Part shown: positions 48,610 through 56,897 of the stretch, one piece after another
How the letters are laid out: each line of letters opens with the position of its first letter
Numbering within the stretch: the first letter of the stretch is position 1
From: Pseudomonas viridiflava
Lineage (GTDB): Bacteria > Pseudomonadota > Gammaproteobacteria > Pseudomonadales > Pseudomonadaceae
NCBI RefSeq assembly: GCF_900582625.1
Contig: NZ_UTIQ01000084.1
Coordinates: 248,001-312,000, forward strand
Length of the DNA: 64,000 nt
Direction: 5' to 3'
Notes under the pieces: model-generated
What the model saw: only the letters and a program-made list of their open reading frames with translations
What the model was told of the DNA's origin: nothing
Database searches by the model: none
Translations under genes and position numbers: made by a program

Positions 48610-49677
48610 GTGTCCGCCCGTATTCTGCGCTCCTGCTTTTCAACCTGCCGGCCTGCCTCCGTGATAGACACCTGGAAAACCCGCGCACTCGCCGTTATTG
48701 CCCTGCTGCAACGCTACCCCGGCGTGGTGGCGGCATTCGGTTTTATCTCGGGTGTGTTGAGCTTCGTGCTCGTCGACCGGCAGGCGCGGCTGGCCACGCC
48801 CATTGCGGTAATGCTGCTAATCAGCTGGCTATGGCTGACCTTGGAAAGCGTCGTGACCCGCGTGTTCGCCAGGCTCTTTGGCCGCGAACTGCCGCAACCT
48901 CTGGTGCGTTACCTGACGCAGATGATCCACCAGGAAAGCCTGTTCTTCGTGCTGCCGTTTTTCATCATCACCACCACGTGGAACAGCGGGCAATTAATGT
49001 TCACCGGGTTGCTGGCCTGTGCCGGCCTGGTGAGCATCATCGACCCCATCTACAACAAATGGCTGGCCCCGCGCCGCTGGCTATACCTGGCCATGCACAC
49101 GCTGACCCTGTTCGCCGCGCTGCTGACGGCGCTGCCCATCATCCTGCACCTGACCACCGCGCAGAGTTACAAACTGGCGCTGGGCATTGCGGTGGCGCTG
49201 TCTTTTCCCAGTTTGCTGGTGACCTTCCCTATTCAACGCTGGTGGCGTGGCTTGGCGCTCATCGGCCTGACCCTGGCGCTGGGCGGTGCGGGTTGGTTGC
49301 TGCGCTCATGGGTGCCGCCGGCCACGCTGTGGCTGACCGAAGTGGCCGTGACCACCGAACTGGACGACTTCAACCGCGCGCCAGGGGAAAGCCTGAGCAC
49401 CATGACCGCCAACGACCTGCGCACCAAAGGTCTTTACGCCTATACCGCCATCAATGCGCCGCGTGGTTTGGCTGAGCGCATCTACCACGTATGGCGCCAC
49501 AACGGCGAAGAGATGGACCGCATCGCCCTGGACATCAGCGGCGGGCGGGCGAAGGGGTATCGGTCGTGGACGCACAAACAGAACTTTCCGCAGGACGTGG
49601 AAGGGGATTGGGAAGTGCGGGTGTTGACCGAGGACGGGCAGGTGATCGGGGTGTTGCGGTTTGAGGTGACGCCTTAG
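48610..49677 (+). CDS. DUF5924 and DUF2914 membrane protein
   Basis: Up to 355 residues. Six or more hydrophobic helices (about 28-265) form the DUF5924 part; the C-terminal 90 residues (VAVTTELDDFN ... VEGDWEVRVLTEDG) are a soluble DUF2914 domain, probably periplasmic. Function unknown. The only in-frame starts are GTG at 48610 and GTG at 48661 (VIDTWKTRA); neither has a clear ribosome site, so the start is uncertain. Its last 25 bases and the DNA after it are repeated at 49916. Confidence 0.8.
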   Translation: MSARILRSCFSTCRPASVIDTWKTRALAVIALLQRYPGVVAAFGFISGVLSFVLVDRQARLATPIAVMLLISWLWLTLESVVTRVFARLFGRELPQPLVRYLTQMIHQESLFFVLPFFIITTTWNSGQLMFTGLLACAGLVSIIDPIYNKWLAPRRWLYLAMHTLTLFAALLTALPIILHLTTAQSYKLALGIAVALSFPSLLVTFPIQRWWRGLALIGLTLALGGAGWLLRSWVPPATLWLTEVAVTTELDDFNRAPGESLSTMTANDLRTKGLYAYTAINAPRGLAERIYHVWRHNGEEMDRIALDISGGRAKGYRSWTHKQNFPQDVEGDWEVRVLTEDGQVIGVLRFEVTP

Positions 49678-50363
49678 GGGGTTTGGGTTGCCACTTTTTT
49701 CTTGCGATGGCACTTCGGTTCAATAGCCTGGATCCCCGCGTTCGCGAGGATGACGGGTGTTTTATGAGCGTTCACCGTCTTCCTCGCGAAGCACCGTCAT
49801 CCTCGCGAACGCGGGGATCCAGAATCTTCCGTCGGACAAAGGGACCCGGCCGATTCCCCCTTCAGCGCCGAGCGACGACCTAAGCGCCCCCTCAAACACG
49901 AACAAACCTCATGGAGTTGCGGTTTGAGGTGACGCCTTAGGGGTTGGGTTGCCACTTTTTTCTTGCGATGGCACTTCGGTTCAATAGCCTGGATCCCCGC
50001 GTTCGCGAGGATGACGGTGGGTTAAAGAAGCCTTGCGTTCATGCCCTTCGCAAACTACCGCGAGCCGGACGCCGCACCTTCCTTCCAAAGCCTGGATCCC
50101 CGCGTTCGCGAGGATGACGGAGGGTTAAAGAAGCCTTGCGTTCACGCCCTTCGCAAACTACCGCGAGCCGGACGCCGCACCCTCCTTCCAAAGACTGGAT
50201 CCCCGCGTTCGCGAGGATGACGGAGGTGTTTGCCCCTTCACCGTCATCCTCGCGAACGCGGGGATCCAGAATCTTCCGTCGGACAAAGGGACCCGGCCGA
50301 TTCCCCCTTCAGCGCCGAGCGACAAACCTAAGCGCCCCCTCAAACACGAACAAACCTCATGGA
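49653..50363. repeat. Mosaic of three duplicated blocks
   Basis: Block 1: 49653-49756 (end of the DUF2914 gene plus following DNA) is repeated at 49916-50017. Block 2: a 103-bp unit, 50018-50120, is repeated directly at 50121-50223 with a few changes. Block 3: 49794-49915 (palindrome plus about 90 nt ending in ATGGA) is repeated at 50241-50363, where it is the leader and first codons of the GIY-YIG gene. Every block is bounded by the 29-bp palindrome. No other gene lies in this 681-bp stretch. Confidence 0.93.
49728..50269. repeat. Cluster of six 29-bp palindromes
   Basis: Consensus CTGGATCCCCGCGTTCGCGA then GGATGACGG. Forward copies start at 49728, 49989, 50092 and 50195; reverse copies at 49794 and 50241. 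The pairs 49728/49794 and 50195/50241 face each other, making doublets like REPINs. A broken copy (CACCGTCTTCCTCGCGAA) is at 49773. Solitary copies occur at 10390 and 12781. The element is highly conserved between copies while the flanks vary. Confidence 0.93.
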
Positions 50364-50652
50364 AAGGATTCCCACGGTCTACATACTCGCCAGCCAGAAA
50401 AACGGCACGCTTTACATCGGTGTCACTTCAAACCCAGTCCAACGCATCTGGCAGCATCGAGCCGAAGCCATGCCCGGCTTCAGCAAAACCTACAACGTTC
50501 ACCGCCTCGTGTATTACGAAGTCCACGAGCACATGCTCACTGCCATAGCCCGCGAAAAGCAGCTCAAAAAATGGCGACGCGAGTGGAAAATTGAACTCAT
50601 CGAATCCACCAACCCAACCTGGTCCGACCTCTGGCCCGCCCTCCTCCCTTAG
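50359..50652 (+). CDS. GIY-YIG nuclease family protein embedded in palindromes
   Basis: 97 residues, a stand-alone URI/GIY-YIG domain (COG2827-like). GIY and YIG positions are VYI (7-9) and YIG (19-21), followed by the conserved Arg29 and His33 (PVQRIWQH); a Glu in YEVHEHM or AREKQ would be the metal ligand. Stand-alone members are little studied. A 118-nt leader that begins with a palindrome precedes it and exists a second time upstream without the gene. The stop codon abuts the convergent chemoreceptor stop with no gap. A role acting on the neighbouring palindromes is a hypothesis. Confidence 0.85.
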   Translation: MERIPTVYILASQKNGTLYIGVTSNPVQRIWQHRAEAMPGFSKTYNVHRLVYYEVHEHMLTAIAREKQLKKWRREWKIELIESTNPTWSDLWPALLP

Positions 50653-52263
50653 CTACAACCGAAACCGCTGCACCATCCCGTTCAAATCACTCGCCAACTT
50701 AGCCAGTTGATCACTCGCCACCGACGTCTCATGCGCACCCGTGGCGTTCTGCTCGGCAATGTCACGGATGGCCACCAGATTGCGGTCCACTTCGCGCGCC
50801 ACGCTGGCTTGTTCTTCTGCCGCGCTGGCGATTACTAGGTTCATGTCGTTGATCTGGTTGACGCGCTCGGCGATCAGTTGCAAAGCGCTATCGGCCTGGC
50901 TGGCCATGATCTGGCTGCGGCTGGCGTATTCGCTGCTTTGTTCCATCGCACTCACCGACTGCTGGCTGGCGGTTTGGATGGCGCTGATCATCCGCTCAAT
51001 TTCCTGCGTACTGGTTTGGGTGCGCTGGGCCAGCGCGCGCACTTCGTCTGCCACCACCGCAAACCCACGGCCCTGATCACCGGCGCGCGCCGCCTCAATG
51101 GCAGCGTTCAAGGCCAGCAGGTTGGTTTGTTCGGCAATGGTGCGGATCACTTCCAGCACACGGCCGATGGCGATGGCCTCGTCGGCGAGCGTGGCGATGG
51201 TGGTCGAGGTGATGTTCAAGCGGTCTGTCAGTTGCTCGATGGTGTTTCGCGTACTGCTTACCTGCTCGCGCCCGGCCTGGGCGGTTTCCTGGGCTTCGCG
51301 TGACGTGTCGGAAGTGTGGTTGGCGTTGCGCGCCACTTCGTCGACGGCGGCAGACATCTCGGTCACCGCCGTGGCGGCCATCTGAATTTCGTCATTTTGC
51401 CGGGTGATGCCGCGCGAAGAATCGTCGGTTACCGCATGCAGCTGCTCGGCCGCCGAGGCGAGTTGGGTGGCGGAGTTCTGGATGTTCAGCAGGGTTTCGC
51501 GCAGCGTGCCTTGCATGCCGCCGAGCGAGCGCTGCACCTGGGTCACCTCATCGGCGCCTTCAGCCGGCACCGGCTGGCTGAGGTCACCGGCGGCAATGCG
51601 CTCGGCCGACGCCGCCAGAACCGCCAGCGGCCGGGTGATGCTGCGGCTGAGCAGCACGGCGGCAATCACGGTGAAAATAACGCTGGCCAGCAGAATCAGG
51701 CTGAAGGTGACGGTGGCGTTGTTGGCACTGGCTTCGGCACGCGACCCCGCTTCGGCGGCGCCCCGGTTGTTGAGGGCGATCAGTGCGTCAAGCGAGGCAA
51801 TCAAGGCATCGAAGGCTTGCTCGGATTGAGCTGCCACCGCTGGCGTCACACCGCCACTGGCCATGCCTGCCAGCACGGCGTCGAGGGCGTTTTCGTAAGC
51901 GTCGCTTTTGGTTTCGTAGTCGCCGAACAGGCGCCGGTCTTCATCAAGAATAATCGTGCCTTCGTACTCTTTGTCGTAGCCGTGCACGCGGTCGGTGATG
52001 GTGCGGATTTCCGCGCCGAGTGACGTCAACTCGTTGGGCTGAGCGACGATTTCGTTTTCATCCAGGCGCATCAGTTGGCGGTCGGATTTGATCTTGGCCA
52101 TCAAGTCCAGACCGCCCATCCAGACGTCTTTCACTTCCATCAAGTCGGTACGCAGGCTCGACAACTCGGTGAGCGCGACGCCACCTGTGACCAACAAGCA
52201 CAGCGTCAACACGCCGAAGCCGATGAAGTTACGCAGACCCACACTGACCGAACGTAGAGACAT
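50653..52263 (-). CDS. Methyl-accepting chemotaxis protein
   Basis: 536 residues: membrane segment about 10-32, periplasmic four-helix-bundle-type domain about 35-185, second membrane segment about 188-208, HAMP, and a signalling domain with the conserved hairpin tip ([25 protein letters not shown]). It is a paralogue of the receptor at 15853 but the ligand domain is different, with a conserved-looking acidic stretch near the first helix. Ligand unknown. Confidence 0.93.
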   Translation of the reverse strand: MSLRSVSVGLRNFIGFGVLTLCLLVTGGVALTELSSLRTDLMEVKDVWMGGLDLMAKIKSDRQLMRLDENEIVAQPNELTSLGAEIRTITDRVHGYDKEYEGTIILDEDRRLFGDYETKSDAYENALDAVLAGMASGGVTPAVAAQSEQAFDALIASLDALIALNNRGAAEAGSRAEASANNATVTFSLILLASVIFTVIAAVLLSRSITRPLAVLAASAERIAAGDLSQPVPAEGADEVTQVQRSLGGMQGTLRETLLNIQNSATQLASAAEQLHAVTDDSSRGITRQNDEIQMAATAVTEMSAAVDEVARNANHTSDTSREAQETAQAGREQVSSTRNTIEQLTDRLNITSTTIATLADEAIAIGRVLEVIRTIAEQTNLLALNAAIEAARAGDQGRGFAVVADEVRALAQRTQTSTQEIERMISAIQTASQQSVSAMEQSSEYASRSQIMASQADSALQLIAERVNQINDMNLVIASAAEEQASVAREVDRNLVAIRDIAEQNATGAHETSVASDQLAKLASDLNGMVQRFRL

Positions 52264-52344
52264 AACCCACTCCGAAGCGCGTTGGCGATGGGCTGAGTTT
52301 AGTCAGCGTGCCGTCGCCTGCATGGCGTCTCGTCGTGTGGCCCG

Positions 52345-53574
52345 TTAGCCGAAAAACCAGTAGCACACCGAAATGGCCGCCACCACGCCGGCGAATTCCG
52401 CCAGCAGTGCACAGCCCACGGCGTGCCGCGCACGCTGGATGCCAACGGCGCCGAAATACACGGCCAGCACATAGAAGGTGGTTTCCGTACTGCCTTGAAT
52501 CGTCGCCGCCACCAACGCGGGGAAGCTGTCGACGCCTTGGCTTTGCATGGTTTCAATCAGCATCGCGCGCGCCGCGCTGCCGGAGAACGGTTTCACCATC
52601 GCCGTGGGCAAGGCGTCGACAAAGCGGTTATCCCAGCCCAACTGTTCAACCAGCCAACGAATGCCGTCCAGGCCAAAATCCAACGCACCCGAGGCGCGCA
52701 ACACGCCGACGGCGCAGAGCATGGCGACCAGATACGGCAGCAAGCTTTTGGCTACATCGAAGCCTTCTTTGGCGCCTTCGACGAAGGTTTCGTACACCGG
52801 CACTTTGCGCAGCGCACCGACCAGCACGAACAGCAGAATCAAACCGAACAGGGTCAGGTTGCCCAGCAACGACGACAAGCCGGCCAGCGCCGTGGCCGAC
52901 AACCCGGCCAACAGCGCCATAAAGCCGCCGAGCAACAAGGCGCCCGGAATCAGGTACGCGAGCACTACAGGGTCCCAGAGGCGCAGGCGTTGCATCACCG
53001 CCACCGAAAGCAAACCGACCAGCGTCGAGGCGCTGGTGGCCAACAGAATCGGCAGGAACACCAGCGTCGGGTCGGGCGCGCCCTGCTGGGCCCGGTACAT
53101 AAAAATGGTCACGGGCAGCAGGGTCAGCGACGAGGCGTTGAGTACCAGAAACAGAATCTGCGCATTGCTCGCCGTGGTGCTGCTGGGGTTGAGTTCCTGC
53201 AGGGCACGCATGGCTTTAAGGCCAATGGGCGTGGCGGCGTTGTCCAGGCCCAGGGCGTTGGCGGCAAAGTTCATGGTGATCAGCCCCAGTGCCGGATGGC
53301 CCGGCGGCACTTCGGGCATCAGGCGGCGGAACAACGGGCCCAGCATGCGGGCCAGCCAATCGACGATGCCGGCCTTTTCGGCGATGCGCAAAAAGCCGAG
53401 CCACAGGGTCAGGGTGCCGAACAGCAACACCATCACCTCGACCGAGAGCTTGGCCATGGCGAACAGGCCTTCGACCATGGCCGCAAACACGCCGGCGTTG
53501 CCGCCCACCAACCACTGCGATAACGCCGCAATGGCGGCAACAATGAAAAAGCTCAGCCACAAGCCGTTGAGCAT
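52345..53574 (-). CDS. SpmA-SpmB fusion (nucleoside-recognition/Gate domain) membrane protein
   Basis: 409 residues and about ten hydrophobic helices. The N-terminal half matches spore maturation protein A (FAANALGLDNAATPIG, SNAQILFLVLNASS) and the C-terminal half matches SpmB (AMVKPFSGSAARAML, IQGSTETTFYVLAVYFG). Separate genes in spore formers, they are fused in many non-sporulating bacteria. The transport role is not known. It is 82 bp upstream of the MCP gene on the same strand but probably independent. Confidence 0.9.
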   Translation of the reverse strand: MLNGLWLSFFIVAAIAALSQWLVGGNAGVFAAMVEGLFAMAKLSVEVMVLLFGTLTLWLGFLRIAEKAGIVDWLARMLGPLFRRLMPEVPPGHPALGLITMNFAANALGLDNAATPIGLKAMRALQELNPSSTTASNAQILFLVLNASSLTLLPVTIFMYRAQQGAPDPTLVFLPILLATSASTLVGLLSVAVMQRLRLWDPVVLAYLIPGALLLGGFMALLAGLSATALAGLSSLLGNLTLFGLILLFVLVGALRKVPVYETFVEGAKEGFDVAKSLLPYLVAMLCAVGVLRASGALDFGLDGIRWLVEQLGWDNRFVDALPTAMVKPFSGSAARAMLIETMQSQGVDSFPALVAATIQGSTETTFYVLAVYFGAVGIQRARHAVGCALLAEFAGVVAAISVCYWFFG

Positions 53575-53731
53575 GGTTCGTCCTCTTGATGTGCCGCGGA
53601 TGATAGCGGCGCCCTTCGCTGCAATGCCACCGGCACCCGCGCCAGCGCGGTGTTTTTTCTCAGCTAGGCTGAAGTCGCCAAGCAGTGCCCGCCGGTGCCT
53701 ACCGGTTCACTTTGCGCGAGGAGTTTCAAGG

Positions 53732-54388
53732 ATGACTAAACGATTAATCGCCGGTTTTGCCCTCAGCACCGTCGTGCTCATGGCGGGTTGTTCCAGCTCC
53801 ACCACCCAGCCTGAGCAGTACTCGGGCTTCTTATCGGACTATTCCATTCTCAAACCGGCCACCTCGGCCAGCGGCGCGCCGGTGCTGCGCTGGACCAAGC
53901 CTGGCCTCGACCTCAACCAGTACAGCTCCGTGCTGGTGGAAAAACCGCAGTTCTATCCGGCGCCCAAGCCTAACGAGCAAATCAGCCAGAAAGCGCTGAA
54001 CGACATTTCCAACTACCTGCAACAGGCCATGCAACGCGAACTGGCAGGCCGTTTGCGCATCGTCAACCAAGCCGACGCCGACACTTTGGTGCTGCGTTCC
54101 GCGATAACCGCGGTCGACACCTCGGCCAAAGGTTTGCAGTTCTACGAAGTCATCCCGATCGCGCTCGCAGTCGCGGCGGCTACGGCGGCAGCGGGCACGC
54201 GCGATGAGGACACCACCATCTTTGTAGAAATGCAGGCGCTGGATGGCGCGACGGGCAAGCCGGTCGCCGAAGTGGTCCGTAAGGGCACCGGGCTGCGGCT
54301 GGAAAACGACTCCACGCAACTGACGGTGAAAGACCTCGCCCCGGTGCTGGACGTCTGGGCCAAAGATGCACGCAACTTCAAGCCTTAA
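53732..54388 (+). CDS. DUF3313-type lipoprotein
   Basis: 218 residues. Signal peptide with lipobox LMAGC (Cys20) and a Ser/Thr-rich start of the mature protein. The region YSGFLSDYSILKP and the later pattern YSSVLVEKPQFYP fit DUF3313 outer-membrane lipoproteins. A GAGGAG lies about 12 nt before the ATG at 53732. A larger overlapping frame that starts at 52547 runs antisense to the SpmAB gene and is rejected. Function unknown. Confidence 0.88.
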   Translation: MTKRLIAGFALSTVVLMAGCSSSTTQPEQYSGFLSDYSILKPATSASGAPVLRWTKPGLDLNQYSSVLVEKPQFYPAPKPNEQISQKALNDISNYLQQAMQRELAGRLRIVNQADADTLVLRSAITAVDTSAKGLQFYEVIPIALAVAAATAAAGTRDEDTTIFVEMQALDGATGKPVAEVVRKGTGLRLENDSTQLTVKDLAPVLDVWAKDARNFKP

Positions 54389-54421
54389 ACGCAGGGCTGC
54401 GCGCTAAAACGCAGGCATAAA

Positions 54422-54447
54422 AAAACGCCCTCTAACGAGGGCGTTTT
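54422..54447 (+). terminator. Rho-independent terminator
   Basis: AAAACGCCCTC-TAAC-GAGGGCGTTTT, a perfect 11-bp stem with a TTTT tail, 34 bp after the lipoprotein stop. It can also serve the convergent 54-aa gene because it has A/T runs on both sides. Confidence 0.92.
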
Positions 54448-54465
54448 GGTGTGGCGCTGATGGCG

Positions 54466-54630
54466 TCAGACTCGACCGCGACGGCCGAAGATCAGCGAAA
54501 CAACGAACATCACCAGGAACACGACAAAGAGAATTTTCGCGATGCCGGTTGCGGTGCCCGCAATACCACCAAAGCCCAACACTGCTGCGACGATGGCGAT
54601 GATCAGAAAGGTAATGGCCCAACTCAACAT
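54466..54630 (-). CDS. DUF1328 (YtjA-like) small membrane protein, 54 aa
   Basis: The reading frame gives two hydrophobic helices (about 5-23 and 29-48) with the glycine-rich turn [15 protein letters not shown] and a basic end FGRRGRV, the hallmarks of DUF1328. These proteins are stress-linked inner membrane peptides of unknown action. A GGAGAGA just before the ATG supports the start. It shares the bidirectional terminator with the lipoprotein gene. Confidence 0.88.
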   Translation of the reverse strand: MLSWAITFLIIAIVAAVLGFGGIAGTATGIAKILFVVFLVMFVVSLIFGRRGRV

Positions 54631-54790
54631 GATGTCTCTCCTTACGTTTGGTTCGGGTTCGAAACCCTGTTTGTCAGGAACCCTTACTGGGTTGGAACCA
54701 CGGCCTTCTGGCTTGGTTCAGGTTCCTTGTTTCGTATTGCGTTAAAAAATTCGGTACAGCGTGGTTAAAACAAAACCTGCGGCGGTGGCG

Positions 54791-54866
54791 TGTTGGGCTT
54801 CGCTAGCTCAGCCCAACCTACGAATCAACAACGGCTCGTAGGTTGGATTGAGCGCGGCGAAGCCAA
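54791..54866. repeat. GTTGGGCTTCGC inverted pair
   Basis: Facing copies of the GTTGGGCTTCGC...CCAACCTACGA element separated by 12 bp. It lies between the DUF1328 gene (upstream side) and the stop of the four-helix protein gene. Confidence 0.85.
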
Positions 54867-54883
54867 CGCTCACCGAAGCCGGC

Positions 54884-55318
54884 TTACTTCAGCGAATGCT
54901 TCAGCTCACGCATACGGTCGTGGCAGGCGCGCACTTTCGGCATTTCTACGGCCAGGGCGGCGCGCAGATCCGGGTCGGCATCTTCCATGGCGTCTTCGAA
55001 GGCATGCAGGATGCGGTCTTCGGTGTCTTCCAGTTCGGCGACGTAAGCGGCGCCTTCATCTTTGGACATGCTGGCTTTGGTGTCGGCGTAAACCTGACGC
55101 AGCTTGCCCATCATGGTGCCGCCCTGAGCGGGGGTTTCATGGTTGGCGGCTACTTTCACGGCCAGGGCCTGAATCACCTGGATTTTGGCTTGCGACATGT
55201 CGCGAAACAGGGCCTGCAGCTGCGGGTCTTTGACCTCGGTGCGGGCGTGCTCGTAAAAGCGCTGACCGTCACGGGTGATTTCGATCAGTTCGTTCAGTTG
55301 GCTGGTGCGACTGCTCAT
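54884..55318 (-). CDS. PA2169-family four-helix-bundle (DUF2383) protein
   Basis: 144 residues, all-helical, with the repeat-like pattern of ferritin-like PA2169/DUF2383 proteins (LNELIEITRDGQRFYEHA ... RDMSQAKIQVIQALAVKV). Acidic and His residues occur at metal-site-like spacing, but binding is unproven. Homologues respond to stress or low oxygen. It has a near-perfect sigma-54 promoter at 55370-55384 and paired enhancer-type sites further up, shared in kind with the secreted-protein gene at 26285. It is divergent from algB. Confidence 0.85.
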   Translation of the reverse strand: MSSRTSQLNELIEITRDGQRFYEHARTEVKDPQLQALFRDMSQAKIQVIQALAVKVAANHETPAQGGTMMGKLRQVYADTKASMSKDEGAAYVAELEDTEDRILHAFEDAMEDADPDLRAALAVEMPKVRACHDRMRELKHSLK

Positions 55319-55369
55319 GATGATTTCCTCTCGGTCTAGGGCCGTTCTTGGCCTGTTGCAAGGGATATC

Positions 55370-55384
55370 GCAAGCGCTGTGCCA
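55370..55384 (-). promoter_or_regulatory. Sigma-54 (RpoN) promoter of the four-helix protein gene
   Basis: On the minus strand TGGCACAGCGCTTGC, a perfect TGGCAC-N5-TTGC with GG-N10-GC spacing. Transcription would start near 55358, about 40 nt before the ATG. A looser IHF-like site (AAACAACGGGTTA, one mismatch, 55413-55425) lies upstream in an AT-rich stretch. Confidence 0.82.
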
Positions 55385-55451
55385 GCTTTTTAAAAGTTTT
55401 TATTTCGTTTAAAAACAACGGGTTAACCGGTCAAAGCGAGACGCTCCGCCA

Positions 55452-55502
55452 TGCAGCTTGCAGGATGGGTTTAAATCCACCGTGCAAGTTGCACGAACTT
55501 GC
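55452..55502. promoter_or_regulatory. Paired enhancer-type sites TGCANNTTGCA between the four-helix gene and algB
   Basis: Cores TGCAGCTTGCA (55452-55462) and TGCAAGTTGCA (55483-55493), 31 bp apart, centred about 74 and 105 bp upstream of the -24 GG of the promoter at 55370. The second lies inside GCAAGTT-GCACG-AACTTGC, a perfect inverted repeat. It is 49-99 bp upstream of the algB start, so it could act on both genes. Confidence 0.65.
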
Positions 55503-55550
55503 CCGTACTTTCCGTGACTAACGCTCACTGCAACCGATCTGAGAACACAC

Positions 55551-56897
55551 ATGGAAGCTCCCAGCCCGAAAAATGGCCGCATTTTATTGGTCGATGATGA
55601 GTCGGCAATTCTTCGTACGTTCCGCTATTGCCTGGAAGACGAGGGCTACACCGTAGCCACCGCGACCAGCGCCATGCAGGCCGACACCCTGCTGCAACGC
55701 CAGGTATTTGACCTGTGCCTGCTAGACCTGCGCCTGGGTGAGGACAACGGTCTGGAAGTGCTGGCGCAGATGCGCCTGCAAGCGCCGTGGATGCGCGTGA
55801 TCATCGTCACCGCGCACTCGGCCATCGACACCGCCGTGGACGCCATGCAAGCCGGCGCCAGCGACTACCTGGTGAAGCCATGCAGCCCTGACCAACTGCG
55901 CATGGTCGCCGCCAAGCAGTTGGAAATCCGTTCGCTGGCCGCGCGCCTTGAACAGCTGGAAGGCCAGGCGCGCAAGCCAGGCGACGACCTCGACTCCCAC
56001 AGCCCGGCGATGATGGCCGTGCTGGAAACTGCCCGGCAGGTGGCCGGCACCGACGCCAACATTCTGATCCTTGGCGAATCCGGTACCGGTAAAGGTGAAT
56101 TGGCCCGCGCCATTCACGGCTGGAGCCAACGCTCGAAGAAAGGCTCGGTCACCATCAACTGCCCCTCGCTCACTGCCGAATTGATGGAAAGCGAGCTGTT
56201 CGGTCACAGCCGTGGCGCCTTTACCGGCGCCAGCGAAAGCACCCTCGGCCGCGTCAGCCAGGCCGACGGCGGCACGTTGTTCCTCGACGAAATCGGCGAC
56301 TTCCCCCTGAGCCTGCAACCCAAGTTGCTGCGCTTTATTCAGGACAAAGAATACGAACGGGTCGGCGACCCGGTGACCCGTCGCGCCGACGTGCGCATCG
56401 TTGCGGCCACCAACCTCGACCTCGACGCCATGGTGCGTGAAGGCAAGTTCCGTGAAGACCTGCTCTATCGCCTGAACGTCATCACCCTCAAGCTGCCGCC
56501 GCTGCGCGAGCGCGCCGACGACGTGCTGATGCTGGCCGAGCGGTTCCTCGCCCGCTTCGTGAAAGACTACGCGCGCCCTGCCCGCGCCTTTACCGAAGAA
56601 GCGCGCAACGCCCTGCTCGACTACCAATGGCCCGGCAACATTCGCGAATTGCGCAACGTTATCGAGCGGGCGAGCATCATTTGCCCGCAAGAGTTGGTGG
56701 ATGTCAGCCACCTCGGCCTGGTTGCGCCCACCAGCAGCAACGCCCCACGGGTCGGCGCTGACCTGAGTCTGGAAGACCTGGAAAAAGCCCACATCGCCGC
56801 GGTGTTGGCCACCAGCGACACCCTTGACCAAGCCGCCAAAACCCTGGGCATCGACGCCTCGACGCTGTACCGCAAACGCAAACAGTACAACCTATGA
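55551..56897 (+). CDS. algB: NtrC-family response regulator AlgB
   Basis: 448 residues. Receiver domain with phospho-Asp59, AAA+ domain with Walker A GESGTGKG (175-182) and the sigma-54 contact motif GAFTGA (222-227), and a C-terminal Fis-type helix-turn-helix ([18 protein letters not shown]). In Pseudomonas AlgB activates alginate genes and, with the kinase KinB, virulence and light-linked traits. The intact GAFTGA means it can in principle drive sigma-54. The stop overlaps kinB by 4 bp. Confidence 0.96.
   Translation: MEAPSPKNGRILLVDDESAILRTFRYCLEDEGYTVATATSAMQADTLLQRQVFDLCLLDLRLGEDNGLEVLAQMRLQAPWMRVIIVTAHSAIDTAVDAMQAGASDYLVKPCSPDQLRMVAAKQLEIRSLAARLEQLEGQARKPGDDLDSHSPAMMAVLETARQVAGTDANILILGESGTGKGELARAIHGWSQRSKKGSVTINCPSLTAELMESELFGHSRGAFTGASESTLGRVSQADGGTLFLDEIGDFPLSLQPKLLRFIQDKEYERVGDPVTRRADVRIVAATNLDLDAMVREGKFREDLLYRLNVITLKLPPLRERADDVLMLAERFLARFVKDYARPARAFTEEARNALLDYQWPGNIRELRNVIERASIICPQELVDVSHLGLVAPTSSNAPRVGADLSLEDLEKAHIAAVLATSDTLDQAAKTLGIDASTLYRKRKQYNL

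Noticed and set aside
52547..54388. 613-codon frame ending in the lipoprotein gene
   Set aside because: The part before 53732 is antisense to the SpmA-SpmB gene. A signal peptide with a lipobox and a ribosome site start at 53732.
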